Of a DNA stretch of 21,950 nucleotides, positions 6,048 to 13,164 are shown piece by piece. The translations under genes and the position numbers were made by a program. The notes under the pieces were generated by a model that was not told the DNA's origin, did no database searches, and saw nothing but the letters and a program-made list of their open reading frames with translations. Where the stretch lies: positions 1 through 21,950 of the IMG/VR virus record IMGVR_UViG_3300012923_000015, one strand, 5' to 3'. How positions within the stretch are numbered: the stretch's first letter is position 1; every line of letters begins with the position of its first letter. This DNA comes from a virus.

Positions 6048-6423
6048 TGGGTGTCCGCAGGATCCTTATAAAGCGGCTTTGCAAGGCTCAGCCGACGTTT
6101 CTCAGGCTGTTAGTTCTGCTATTAAGATCACAGCCACCTACTACAGTGCCGGTACTATAGACGACAAAAAGAAAGCCACTGTTGCCGGTATTCTTGATAC
6201 TGTTACTAACTGTAACACAGTTTTTCGTCAGGCCGTAGTAAACACTCATAATTCTGGCCAAACTGTAAAACAGTCTTTTTTACCAATCGCAGACTCCTTC
6301 GTTCGTTGTGCTCAAATTACCCCTCAAGTTATGAATGATCCGAGTGCTTCGGCGATTCTTAAAGCCGTTGATACGGCTATTAACGGCGTGAGTCTCGCAG
6401 TTCAGAGCGCGAAAGGAAAGTAA
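5995..6423 (+). CDS. Lipoprotein, possible outer-membrane spanin
   Basis: The product is 142 aa, ATG start with AAGGTGG 7 nt upstream. The N-terminus MAKRRVILLLLPLLLLLSGC is a textbook lipoprotein signal with lipobox LSGC, lipidated at C20. The mature part is about 123 residues, mostly helical and alanine/threonine-rich, with two further cysteines (TNCNT and VRCAQ) that could pair. It begins inside the holin-like gene, as the outer spanin Rz1 often lies inside Rz, but the upstream protein looks like a holin rather than an inner spanin. An o-spanin, superinfection-exclusion or virion-assembly role is possible. The lipoprotein call is firm; the role is not. Confidence 0.7.
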   Translation: MAKRRVILLLLPLLLLLSGCPQDPYKAALQGSADVSQAVSSAIKITATYYSAGTIDDKKKATVAGILDTVTNCNTVFRQAVVNTHNSGQTVKQSFLPIADSFVRCAQITPQVMNDPSASAILKAVDTAINGVSLAVQSAKGK

Positions 6424-6594
6424 ATGGATCCTAATGTTGCAGTTATGCTAGGCTTGACTATTCTTGATGAAGTAATCAAATTTATTAAGTCTGTCAAAGG
6501 ACAAGCAGGACTAACTCCTGAGCAGTTGGTTGCTTTGGCAGATGCACAGGATTTGCAAAATAAAGAAGATATTAAAGCTCTACTGGCTCTTTAA
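6424..6594 (+). CDS. Small helical hypothetical protein
   Basis: The product is 56 aa. The ATG at 6424 follows the lipoprotein stop directly, with AAAGGAAAG 7 nt upstream; the TAA overlaps the portal start (TAATG). The sequence MDPNVAVMLGLTILDEVIKF continues with KSVKGQAGLTPEQLVALADA and reads as three short amphipathic helices, with no membrane segment long enough for a second holin. Tight packing on both sides supports a real gene. The function is unknown. Confidence 0.6.
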   Translation: MDPNVAVMLGLTILDEVIKFIKSVKGQAGLTPEQLVALADAQDLQNKEDIKALLAL

Positions 6595-7592
6595 TGGCTG
6601 ATAGAAACTTCATTCCCGTTAAGCTGTCTAACGACGCCGAGTCGAAGCTAAAGGCGCATTTGAAAATGCGTATTCTGGCGCTCGAAGACGGCCTCCGCGA
6701 GCTTCACGAAACCAAGATTGTTAAGTGGCGTAAGGCGTATGAGGCCACGCCTAGGGAGAAAACTCGTGAGTTCCCATTCTATAACGCTTCAAATCTGGTT
6801 GTTCCTATTATTGCTACTTTCAGTGACACCTTACTTGCTCGTGTTATGTCGGCGGTATTAAAGACAAGACCTCCTTGGGTTGCTAAAATTTTTGGTTCTC
6901 ATAAAGATATAGATGACTCCGTTCGAACCGGACTCGAAGAGTTTATGGAATATGTAGGTATCGAACCAACAGAGCTTGATCTTTACCGTGTATACCACGA
7001 ATGGTTTGGTGAAGGTATCAAATACGGCACGTCCGTTCTGAAGTGCCCACATGAAATTCGCTATCGAGACGAACTCGTGGAATCTGAAGGAGATGGTTCT
7101 GGCAGAAAGGAAGTCGCTTTCATGCGCGAAACTGCGTATGAAGGCCCACGTCCTGAGAAGATAGCCTTTGAGCACTTCCTGATTCCTCCTGGCGCAAAGT
7201 CTCTCGAATCTGCTGATATTCGGATTCATAAACGTGTAATGATTAAAAGTGAACTTGAAGAACGACGATTCTTCAAGATTTACGATCCTTTGAAAGTCGA
7301 TTCTATTCTATCTCGCCCCGATCGGACTTCTCCTGCTTATCCGCAGTTGATGAACGAAGAGACCCTCGGAGCCAAGACGACAGGTACCTATGGCTACAAA
7401 GAATGGGATCTCTACGAATGCTGGCTAAACTGGCCTACTCCTGATGGTAAATACAAGCCTGCGATAATCGCCACGTATCATAAGAACTCCGATACTTTAA
7501 TGCGTGCTATCTATGATACGCACACGATACTGCCTTTCGCTTTAGCACGCCTTTTCTACCGCGATGACATGATTTATGGCTACGGCTTCTGA
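6594..7592 (+). CDS. Portal protein, N-terminal part up to an in-frame TGA
   Basis: This 332-codon frame begins at an ATG overlapping the upstream stop and encodes the clip/stem-proximal half of a podovirus-type portal: NASNLVVPIIATFSDTLLAR, later GIKYGTSVLKCP, IAFEHFLIPPGAKSLESADI and a wing-domain ending LARLFYRDDMIYGYGF. It stops at TGA 7590-7592. The frame then continues unbroken as ETMWAFQEEISEQHNQRLDN, which is the usual continuation of portals after the GYGF motif, to 8465. The full frame of 624 codons has the normal portal length. The TGA therefore interrupts a conserved stretch, by sequencing error, mutation, readthrough, or splitting into two chains. The portal identity of the whole frame is well supported by content and position between terminase and scaffold. 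Confidence 0.85.
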   Translation: MADRNFIPVKLSNDAESKLKAHLKMRILALEDGLRELHETKIVKWRKAYEATPREKTREFPFYNASNLVVPIIATFSDTLLARVMSAVLKTRPPWVAKIFGSHKDIDDSVRTGLEEFMEYVGIEPTELDLYRVYHEWFGEGIKYGTSVLKCPHEIRYRDELVESEGDGSGRKEVAFMRETAYEGPRPEKIAFEHFLIPPGAKSLESADIRIHKRVMIKSELEERRFFKIYDPLKVDSILSRPDRTSPAYPQLMNEETLGAKTTGTYGYKEWDLYECWLNWPTPDGKYKPAIIATYHKNSDTLMRAIYDTHTILPFALARLFYRDDMIYGYGF

Positions 7593-7598
7593 GAAACC

Positions 7599-8465
7599 AT
7601 GTGGGCCTTTCAGGAGGAGATATCTGAGCAGCATAATCAACGTCTCGATAATCGTACTATCGCTAACACTCGCGTGTGGCGCGTTTCTCCTGATTCTAAG
7701 CTCCACGCAGGCTATCGCATCTACCCTTCTGCGTGTGTTCCGGCGGAGAAAGACGAAATCGAATCCTTACAAGCTGGAGATATATCACAGCAAACTATCG
7801 ATGATGAAAGATTCTCTCTCGAACTTGCCGAGCGACGAGCTGGAATAAGTCCTCCAATGCAAGGGGCGGGGGCCGGGTCCCAGGGCAAGCGGGGGATTTA
7901 TACCGCCATGGGCACTTTATCCGTAATGCAAGAAGGCAATAGAAGAACTGATCTTAATATATCGGATCTCCGATATGCTCACACCAAACTCGGTAGAATT
8001 CTTCTTGCTGATTATGCTAAGTTCGGTGTTCGTTCTTCTCTTCTTGAGATGTTTGGAGAGAAGGCGTCGAAGATAACGAAAGCCTTGGAGGCTGTGAAAT
8101 CTGCTAGGATTGGACTTCCGATTTACTCATCTACTGCGTCCGTTAACAAAGAAGTTGAGAAGCAGAATCTCTTCTTGTTGGTTAACCTAATGCGTCAGCA
8201 TTATATGGGTATCGCTAACCTGATTAATCAAACATCTAGCATGATGACGCCTCCAGAAGTAAAAGTTTATCTCGCTCAGGTTATCAAAGCCTCTAACATA
8301 GTTATGAAGAATGTCCTTCGTAATTTCGATCAAGAAGACGTAGACCTTCTCGTACCAGAACCGCAGTTAGGAGGTCAAGGTGGCCAACAAACTGGACAAG
8401 CTCCTGGTGCAGGCCCACAAATTCCGGGGATGGCTCCAGGAGGAGGTAGCGGAATGCTTCAATGA
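7599..8465 (+). CDS. Portal protein, C-terminal part after the in-frame TGA
   Basis: Same frame as 6594-7592, separated by TGA GAA ACC. An ATG at 7599 lies 6 nt after the stop, with only a weak GAGA as ribosome site, so re-initiation by coupling is possible. The part starts MWAFQEEISEQHNQRLDN, the long helix that enters the portal stem, then has a glycine-rich loop AGISPPMQGAGAGSQGKRGI typical of portals, a helical crown region, and a G/Q/P-rich tail (GGQGGQQTGQAPGAG). Translated alone it would lack the wing/clip half. It overlaps the next gene by 86 nt. If the TGA is read through, this is residues 336-623 of one portal. Confidence 0.8.
   Translation: MWAFQEEISEQHNQRLDNRTIANTRVWRVSPDSKLHAGYRIYPSACVPAEKDEIESLQAGDISQQTIDDERFSLELAERRAGISPPMQGAGAGSQGKRGIYTAMGTLSVMQEGNRRTDLNISDLRYAHTKLGRILLADYAKFGVRSSLLEMFGEKASKITKALEAVKSARIGLPIYSSTASVNKEVEKQNLFLLVNLMRQHYMGIANLINQTSSMMTPPEVKVYLAQVIKASNIVMKNVLRNFDQEDVDLLVPEPQLGGQGGQQTGQAPGAGPQIPGMAPGGGSGMLQ
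7863..7895 (+). other. Potential G-quadruplex motif in the portal gene
   Basis: Five G runs (7863-7866, 7868-7872, 7875-7877, 7883-7885, 7891-7895) are separated by loops of 1, 2, 5 and 5 nt. This G-rich patch encodes the glycine-rich portal loop and stands out from the AT-richer sequence around it. Confidence 0.4.
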
Positions 8466-8676
8466 ATTTCTTAGAGATTATCGAAAAGAAATCTTCGATA
8501 AGCTCGGTACTTCTCACGATACCGTGGAGATATATCGCTTTCAAGGTGCTCTCAAAGTTCTGGATACTCTACTCGGACTTCGTGACGAAGTGGATACTTA
8601 TATCAAAGGCGTATCTAGCGGTAAAATGCGGAAGATAGAAATAGAAAAGGAGAAAGATCATGCCCTGGGGAACTAA
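8380..8676 (+). CDS. Small charged helical protein after the portal
   Basis: The product is 98 aa from GTG 8380, with a strong GGAGGT 4 nt upstream (TTAGGAGGTCAAGGTG). It overlaps the portal 3' end in another frame. The sequence is helical and strongly charged (LQEEVAECFNEFLRDYRKEIF, then MRKIEIEKEKDH). The conserved position between portal and scaffold in podovirus-like genomes suggests a head-assembly or connector role, but I do not recognise the family. Its stop lies inside the next gene's start region (17-nt overlap). Confidence 0.65.
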   Translation: MANKLDKLLVQAHKFRGWLQEEVAECFNEFLRDYRKEIFDKLGTSHDTVEIYRFQGALKVLDTLLGLRDEVDTYIKGVSSGKMRKIEIEKEKDHALGN

Positions 8677-9409
8677 GAAGGAAGAAATACCTGATGAACT
8701 AAAAGACCTTGGTCTAACACCAGCTCAGATTCGTGAACAAGTTTTGAATAACAAAAAGCTAACCGAGGATCTCGCTAACTCGAAAACCGAGCTTTCTACC
8801 GTCAAAACGAATCTATCTCAATTAGATGGTAAGTTTAACGAAACCAAGCGGACGCTTGACGAACTCGAAGCTAACGCTAAGAAACCTGCTCGTCAGCAGA
8901 CCGAAGAAAGAGTTTATACTTCTTTTATCGACGACGAGAACAAAGCCTTCACCGAACGTCTCGTCGATGGAATGCAGCCCGTGGCTCAAGTAGCCTTGCA
9001 GGCTGCCGCTAATTCTGCGATGCTTCTTGCGAAGCAGTCTCTTCAAGGACAGTTTGTCACTACTCCTGGTGGTAAGATTTCTATGTCTCGACTCTGGGAT
9101 AAGTGGTCTGGAGAGATTGATAAAGCTGCCTCAGAAGTTGCTCTGCATGTAAAAGGCAACATGCAGACTTGGATCAATCTCTTTGATTATATTAAAGGCA
9201 AACACTTCAACGAGTTGATGGCCGAGCCTCAGACATTCGTTGAATCCGTATCAACAAACCAGGACAGACTCCCAGGCGACGAGAAGAAGCCTGACAAACT
9301 CACCACAATGGAAGAAGAAGTTATCAAGAAGCAGGCTCGCTACGGTAAGGGCGTAACACCCGAGGCATATCAAAAAACAAAAGATAAGATGACGTTCGTG
9401 AACGTCTAG
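8660..9409 (+). CDS. Scaffold protein candidate
   Basis: The product is 249 aa, ATG start with AAGGAGA 6 nt upstream. Residues 15-75 are a predicted coiled coil (LTPAQIREQVLNNKKLTEDL, then KTELSTVKTNLSQLDGKFNE). The middle is alanine-rich and helical (VAQVALQAAANSAMLLAKQS), and the C-terminus is charged and flexible (LTTMEEEVIKKQARYGKG). Low complexity, high charge, helicity and the position between portal and major capsid protein are the usual features of an internal scaffold that shapes the procapsid and then leaves. There is no protease motif. Function is inferred from context and composition. Confidence 0.65.
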   Translation: MPWGTKKEEIPDELKDLGLTPAQIREQVLNNKKLTEDLANSKTELSTVKTNLSQLDGKFNETKRTLDELEANAKKPARQQTEERVYTSFIDDENKAFTERLVDGMQPVAQVALQAAANSAMLLAKQSLQGQFVTTPGGKISMSRLWDKWSGEIDKAASEVALHVKGNMQTWINLFDYIKGKHFNELMAEPQTFVESVSTNQDRLPGDEKKPDKLTTMEEEVIKKQARYGKGVTPEAYQKTKDKMTFVNV

Positions 9410-9419
9410 GAGAATTCAA

Positions 9420-9980
9420 ATGAGCATGATCAATCAGCAACACGACACTCCCTACGGGGATCCATTTCCAGGTATCGAAGCGCGTCCTCTTCAGTTACCT
9501 GACTTCGTGAATGTGAAGCCGCGAAATCCTGGTATCTCTCTGAGATGGGTTAACAGAGCCGTAGGCGTTCAAGGCTCCACGCAGCGCCTTGACGAAATGA
9601 TCTACGCTGGCTTCGTTCCTGTTAGTCCATCCGAAGTCGTTATGCCTGACGGGAAGCCTTTAATGGCGAATTTAATCAAAGATGGTAAGATCATACGTGG
9701 CGATCTTATCCTAATGAAGATTGATAGAAAGCAATACGAAGGCGCTTTGAAGTATAACTGGGAACGTAGCATAGCTCGCTTGGCGCCTGATCGCCAGTTA
9801 CAAACCGGTCGCAAAGAACTCGCTAAAGCAGTTACTCAAGCAGGCGTACCGCGTGATGTGGGTCGTACGCTCGCGTCGAAACTACAAGCCTTTCGGCCTG
9901 GGTCGTCGGATAAAACCGCTGACCCAAATTTTATGGCCGAAGATGACAAACTACCGTCCGAAAGGACAAAGGAGGATTAG
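9420..9980 (+). CDS. Head-module protein of unknown function
   Basis: The product is 186 aa, ATG start with AGGAGAA 6-7 nt upstream. Conserved-looking features are LRWVNRAVGVQGSTQRLDEM, YAGFVPVSPSEV, LIKDGKIIRGDLILMKIDR and ALKYNWERSIARL. The C-terminal third is polar and probably flexible. The position between scaffold and decoration-like protein points to a head-assembly or minor head protein, possibly a second scaffold or capsid-associated factor. No catalytic motif is visible. Confidence 0.65.
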   Translation: MSMINQQHDTPYGDPFPGIEARPLQLPDFVNVKPRNPGISLRWVNRAVGVQGSTQRLDEMIYAGFVPVSPSEVVMPDGKPLMANLIKDGKIIRGDLILMKIDRKQYEGALKYNWERSIARLAPDRQLQTGRKELAKAVTQAGVPRDVGRTLASKLQAFRPGSSDKTADPNFMAEDDKLPSERTKED

Positions 9981-10535
9981 TTGGCTAGCATTGAAATTCA
10001 CAGTGTTCAGTCTGTCTCAGGAAACCAACCTCGTGTCCGAAGGATGGCTGAGAAAGCTGGACAGACGTTTCTACCTGGTACCCCGATATTCGTAGACGCA
10101 ACGGGCTTTCTTATTGCTGTTGTTTCTCCTGCGACTACCGCGGTGCCTTTGGCGGGATTCTCCAAAGAGCAAGCAGCGAATCTTGCAGCTAGTGGTGTCG
10201 CACAGCAGCAGACCTTCGGTTCCGTACCGAATCAAGCTGCTGCTGTAAATATCGCTAGACCTTTCTTTAACGACGGTAATACTGGGTTTGAAGTTGCGAC
10301 TCAGGATACTGTCTTTTTGGGTCAGGTCGGGCCTGCTCAAACTGCTCTTATTACCGACATTGGTACAACCGTTGGTCTTACCAAAGACGCAGATAATCAC
10401 TGGTTTCTGGACAAGACCGCAGCCGGCGTTAACAAAGTCGCCACTATTACGAAACTGGACCCTAACGATCAAGCTGCCGTGCCTCGCGGTGTATATTTTG
10501 TTCTTATACCTGCCGCGTTCCAGGCATTGCTATAA
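9981..10535 (+). CDS. Decoration or capsid-cement-like protein
   Basis: The product is 184 aa from a TTG start with AAAGGAGG 5-6 nt upstream. It is beta-rich with few charged residues: a basic N-terminus, TFLPGTPIFVDATGFLIAVV, GFSKEQAANLAASG, then VGLTKDADNHWFLDKTAAG. The last segment resembles DWSLTRTAAG in the protein encoded at 12283. The position right before the major capsid gene and the beta-strand composition fit a capsid decoration or head-fibre-type protein. Some such proteins stabilise the filled head; that role here is inferred. Confidence 0.6.
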   Translation: MASIEIHSVQSVSGNQPRVRRMAEKAGQTFLPGTPIFVDATGFLIAVVSPATTAVPLAGFSKEQAANLAASGVAQQQTFGSVPNQAAAVNIARPFFNDGNTGFEVATQDTVFLGQVGPAQTALITDIGTTVGLTKDADNHWFLDKTAAGVNKVATITKLDPNDQAAVPRGVYFVLIPAAFQALL

Positions 10536-10550
10536 GGAGAACTGACGAAC

Positions 10551-11504
10551 ATGACAATGGTTAGAGGGCAGTTCTCACAATTACAAGCTCCAGGTCTTCA
10601 CGGTGAATTCGTTCACTGGGTTGATACCTTGCAGCGTGAAGAGGAATTCTCTCACATCCTGCATGTGGAGCCTTCCGATAAGGCCTTCGAGGACGAAGTA
10701 GAGTTCTCAGGTCTTCCACCTATGCCGCTGAAGCCTGAGGCTGAGGCGACGATTTATCAAGATGCGGTGCAGGGTGGCACGAAGAGATATATTAACTTTA
10801 CGTACGCCTTAGGCGTTCGCTCGTCGTTCGAACTGTATGAAGACGATCAATATGGCATTATCATGCAAGTTCCGAAAGCAATCGCTCGAAGCGCTCATTT
10901 CACTAAAGAGCAGAACGCCTGGAATCTCTTTAATCTAGGTTTCACGACTCAGATTACTGCCGATGGCGTTTCGATCTTTAACAACCAACATCCGCTTCTC
11001 GGTGGCACAGCCGCAACTTCGTACGGGCCTGGTTTGGGGAATATCATTAGTGCCGCTGGTACTTATCCTAATCGACCTGCGACGGACGTTGACATTTCGT
11101 TCACGGCCATACAGTTGATGGTGAATATGTTCGAGAGGCTCGTGGATAGCCAAGGCTTGCCGATTTCGATCAAGCCTCGGTATCTGATCATCCCACCTGA
11201 ACTGAAGTGGATTGCGCGTGAGGTCCTTGGGTCTCCGCATAAGCCTTACACTGCTGATAATGAGATTAATGCGTTAATCAAAGAAGACTTGCAGTACTTC
11301 GTATCGCATTATCTCACTTCGGCGTCAGCATGGTTCGCCGTCACTGAGAAAGAAGGACACTGGCTCAAGTTCTTGGTTCGTAAGGAGCTTGATGAAGATT
11401 TCTCGGATGACTTTGATACTTTCAGTATCAAGCAACTCTCCAGGATGCGCTTCGCTTTTGGAGCGACAACATGGATGGGAACCTGGGGAAGTAACGGACC
11501 TTAA
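10551..11504 (+). CDS. Major capsid protein (HK97-type fold)
   Basis: The product is 317 aa, ATG start (a second ATG two codons on) with AAGGAGAA about 12 nt upstream. Features include an N-terminal arm GEFVHWVDTLQREEEF, the E-loop region TKRYINFTYALGVRSSFELY, FNNQHPLLGG, and the A-domain DISFTAIQLMVNMFERLVDS followed by LIIPPELKWIAREVLG and YTADNEIN. The pattern of PPEL-x-W-x-ARE-x-LG with a C-terminal WMGTWGSNGP fits Mu gpT-like HK97-fold capsid proteins. The position after scaffold and decoration genes agrees. Part of its A-domain is duplicated in the ORF at 2235-2639. Confidence 0.82.
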   Translation: MTMVRGQFSQLQAPGLHGEFVHWVDTLQREEEFSHILHVEPSDKAFEDEVEFSGLPPMPLKPEAEATIYQDAVQGGTKRYINFTYALGVRSSFELYEDDQYGIIMQVPKAIARSAHFTKEQNAWNLFNLGFTTQITADGVSIFNNQHPLLGGTAATSYGPGLGNIISAAGTYPNRPATDVDISFTAIQLMVNMFERLVDSQGLPISIKPRYLIIPPELKWIAREVLGSPHKPYTADNEINALIKEDLQYFVSHYLTSASAWFAVTEKEGHWLKFLVRKELDEDFSDDFDTFSIKQLSRMRFAFGATTWMGTWGSNGP

Positions 11505-11521
11505 CCGGGGGAGAGACGATC

Positions 11522-11779
11522 ATGCCTCAAACCAGCCACAGCGGTCGTGGTATAGCACCATTCCACGACTGCGACCGCTGTGGTTATACTTATCGTGTAA
11601 CGGAGTTGAAGAAGCAGTTGGGATTAATTCTATGCCCCACTTGTGTAGATGACACAATCGCTTGGCAACGTCCGATTATTATTCAGGACAAACTTTCATT
11701 TAGCGGAGACGAAGAACTCCGTGTAGCGGAGATTCTAAAAGAAAGTCAAAGTGATGATGTAGATTCTATATCATCTTAA
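11522..11779 (+). CDS. Zinc-ribbon small protein
   Basis: The product is 85 aa, ATG start with GGGGGAGAG 7 nt upstream. CDRCG (residues 17-21) and CPTC (38-41) form a clear CxxC-x16-CxxC zinc ribbon, followed by an acidic C-terminus ending DDVDSISS. It lies between the major capsid gene and the homing endonuclease. Such ribbons occur in small phage head proteins and regulators; no specific function can be named. It ends 43 nt before the endonuclease start, in the only real gap of this gene cluster. Confidence 0.7.
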   Translation: MPQTSHSGRGIAPFHDCDRCGYTYRVTELKKQLGLILCPTCVDDTIAWQRPIIIQDKLSFSGDEELRVAEILKESQSDDVDSISS

Positions 11780-11787
11780 CCTTTAGC

Positions 11788-11815
11788 CGTCTTCGGACGC
11801 AATCCAGAAAGGATT
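11788..11815 (+). promoter_or_regulatory. Two small hairpins in the leader of the homing endonuclease gene
   Basis: CGTC-TTCG-GACG (11788-11799) is a stem capped by a stable UUCG tetraloop, followed at once by AATCC-AGAAA-GGATT (11801-11815). The second hairpin contains AAAGGA, the best Shine-Dalgarno-like sequence for the ATG at 11823, so it may hold down translation of the endonuclease. Confidence 0.4.
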
Positions 11816-11822
11816 AGGTTAT

Positions 11823-12281
11823 ATGCCTCATGATTATGAAAAGATTCTAGAGCTTCTACCTCGCATTACCCCACAATGGCTAGCCGGGTTTTTTGATGGT
11901 GAAGGTCATGTTTCTATAATGAAAGACTCGAAATCTGGTAACCTTTCAATTCAGCTTGGGATTACTCAGAATGACGAATATCTTCTAGCTCTTATAATGC
12001 TGAAATATAGAGCTGGGAATATATACTCTCATTATAATGGGAATAAGAACGGAAGAATGATTGATTGCTTTGTTTATAGAATTAATGGAAAAGAAATAAA
12101 ACAATTATTAGAAGATATTCTTCCATACTCTGTTGTTAAGAGAGAAAGAATTGAAGTTGCTCTCCGATTTCTTGTTTCTCCCTCGGAAGAACTTCGAGAG
12201 AAAATGCTAGAATTAAATTGTCAAGGAAAATCACCGGCGAGAATAGCCGCCTGGAAAATTAAATCCGGAAGGGAGAACTAA
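11823..12281 (+). CDS. Free-standing LAGLIDADG homing endonuclease
   Basis: The product is 152 aa. Residues 20-32 WLAGFFDGEGHVS are a clear LAGLIDADG motif with the acidic catalytic residue at FDGEG. Only one such motif is present, so the enzyme would act as a homodimer cutting a long asymmetric or pseudo-palindromic site. Typical strands follow (LSIQLGITQND, GRMIDCFVYRING) and a KEIKQLLEDILPYSVVKRERI helix region. The gene is AT-richer than its neighbours, with many AGA, ATA and AAA codons, and sits between structural genes, as expected of an invading selfish element. The last TAA is followed after one base by the TTG of the next gene, so it has been inserted without breaking the neighbours. 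The target is probably at the same place in relatives lacking it. Confidence 0.88.
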   Translation: MPHDYEKILELLPRITPQWLAGFFDGEGHVSIMKDSKSGNLSIQLGITQNDEYLLALIMLKYRAGNIYSHYNGNKNGRMIDCFVYRINGKEIKQLLEDILPYSVVKRERIEVALRFLVSPSEELREKMLELNCQGKSPARIAAWKIKSGREN

Positions 12282-12282
12282 G

Positions 12283-12954
12283 TTGCCACATACTCAATCA
12301 AGATATCAACAGGATTTGGGCTTTACGGACGGAAGGATGTTTCTCAGTCCGGGTGATCTCATCGCTGTAGGCTCCGTTGCTGCTCCCGTAGTAACTCGAA
12401 ACGCCGCTGGAGATTGGTCTCTTACTAGAACTGCCGCTGGTGCTGAGACTATTAACATCGCCGCGAATCTCACAAACGCTGTTATACGTCGAACTGGGTT
12501 TGGTGAGGATTTACAAGAGCAGTTCGGTGGCACTGGTATCCCCGCTTCTGCGCAGCCTCAAGTTTATCGACCTGATGTTATCCCTGCCATGTCCGCGGCA
12601 CAGCAGTTACAGCCGAGAACCGCGTTAAAACTAAAGGGTATTAAACTTCTTTCGATGGATTCTATCTACAGGATTACTGTAGTCAATTTGACTTCTCATA
12701 ACATTCGAGTCGATCAGACTCTTTTTGTTAATAACGTGGCTCCTGCCATAACAGCCGTATTAGCTCCAACGGCTCAGAACACCGTTGTGCAAGCGAATCC
12801 TTATGTTCAGAATACTGCTCTTGCGGCTGGTCAACAAATCTATAGAAATCTTGTAGATCAAGAAATCTGGATCGAAGCCACGATAGTAATGGCCAATACT
12901 GGGAAGATAGATTTCTATGGATTTGACTGCTTAGTGGAATTCAATTATAACTAA
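12283..12954 (+). CDS. Virion protein, decoration-like beta-rich
   Basis: The product is 223 aa from TTG 12283 with AAGGGAG 7 nt upstream. It is strongly beta-rich and low in charge. Residues 36-60 contain DWSLTRTAAGAETINIAAN, matching the form of HWFLDKTAAGVNKVATITK in the decoration-like protein at 9981. Later parts include IYRITVVNLTSHNIRVDQTL and IYRNLVDQEIWIEATIVMAN. This suggests a second capsid or head-tail surface protein related to the first. The exact location in the virion cannot be told. Confidence 0.6.
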   Translation: MPHTQSRYQQDLGFTDGRMFLSPGDLIAVGSVAAPVVTRNAAGDWSLTRTAAGAETINIAANLTNAVIRRTGFGEDLQEQFGGTGIPASAQPQVYRPDVIPAMSAAQQLQPRTALKLKGIKLLSMDSIYRITVVNLTSHNIRVDQTLFVNNVAPAITAVLAPTAQNTVVQANPYVQNTALAAGQQIYRNLVDQEIWIEATIVMANTGKIDFYGFDCLVEFNYN

Positions 12955-12963
12955 GGAGTTCTT

Positions 12964-13164
12964 ATGGCACTTCTAGTCTGTATCGTTTGTGGTCGTACAT
13001 CTACGAGAGCTACCTGGAATAATACCAACGTCTACGGTACGACGAAAGTCGCCTGTGATTTTCATTCTCAGAACGTAATTCAAGCTGCTGTGACTACAGG
13101 AAACGCTGCACAGCCAACTCAGGATAACATACCTAAAACACATCACGAACGGGGGAGTTCATAA
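12964..13164 (+). CDS. Zinc-ribbon-like small protein, first of a tandem pair
   Basis: The product is 66 aa, ATG start with AAGGAG 7 nt upstream. CIVCGRTSTRATWNN and later VACDFHSQNVIQAAV give a C-x2-C and C-x2-H pattern that would bind one zinc. The next gene encodes a closely similar protein (CVVCGRGSTRPSWNN, VACDFHDQQEINWAV), so the two are a recent tandem duplication. Function is unknown; the position among virion genes suggests a structural or assembly role. Confidence 0.7.
   Translation: MALLVCIVCGRTSTRATWNNTNVYGTTKVACDFHSQNVIQAAVTTGNAAQPTQDNIPKTHHERGSS

Noticed and set aside
6915-6940. tRNA-like GTTCGAA stretch
   Set aside because: It is within portal codons and no acceptor or anticodon arms can be formed; no tRNA, rRNA or CRISPR array was seen anywhere in the window.
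7576-7848. A frameshift at the portal break (frame open in +1 from 7576)
   Set aside because: The sequence on both sides of TGA 7590 is in the same frame and portal-like; the shifted frame gives unrelated hydrophobic sequence.
6594-8465. Genome-wide recoding of TGA to an amino acid
   Set aside because: Several other genes end in TGA at exact start/stop overlaps; reading through them would run long extensions into the next gene in the wrong frame.
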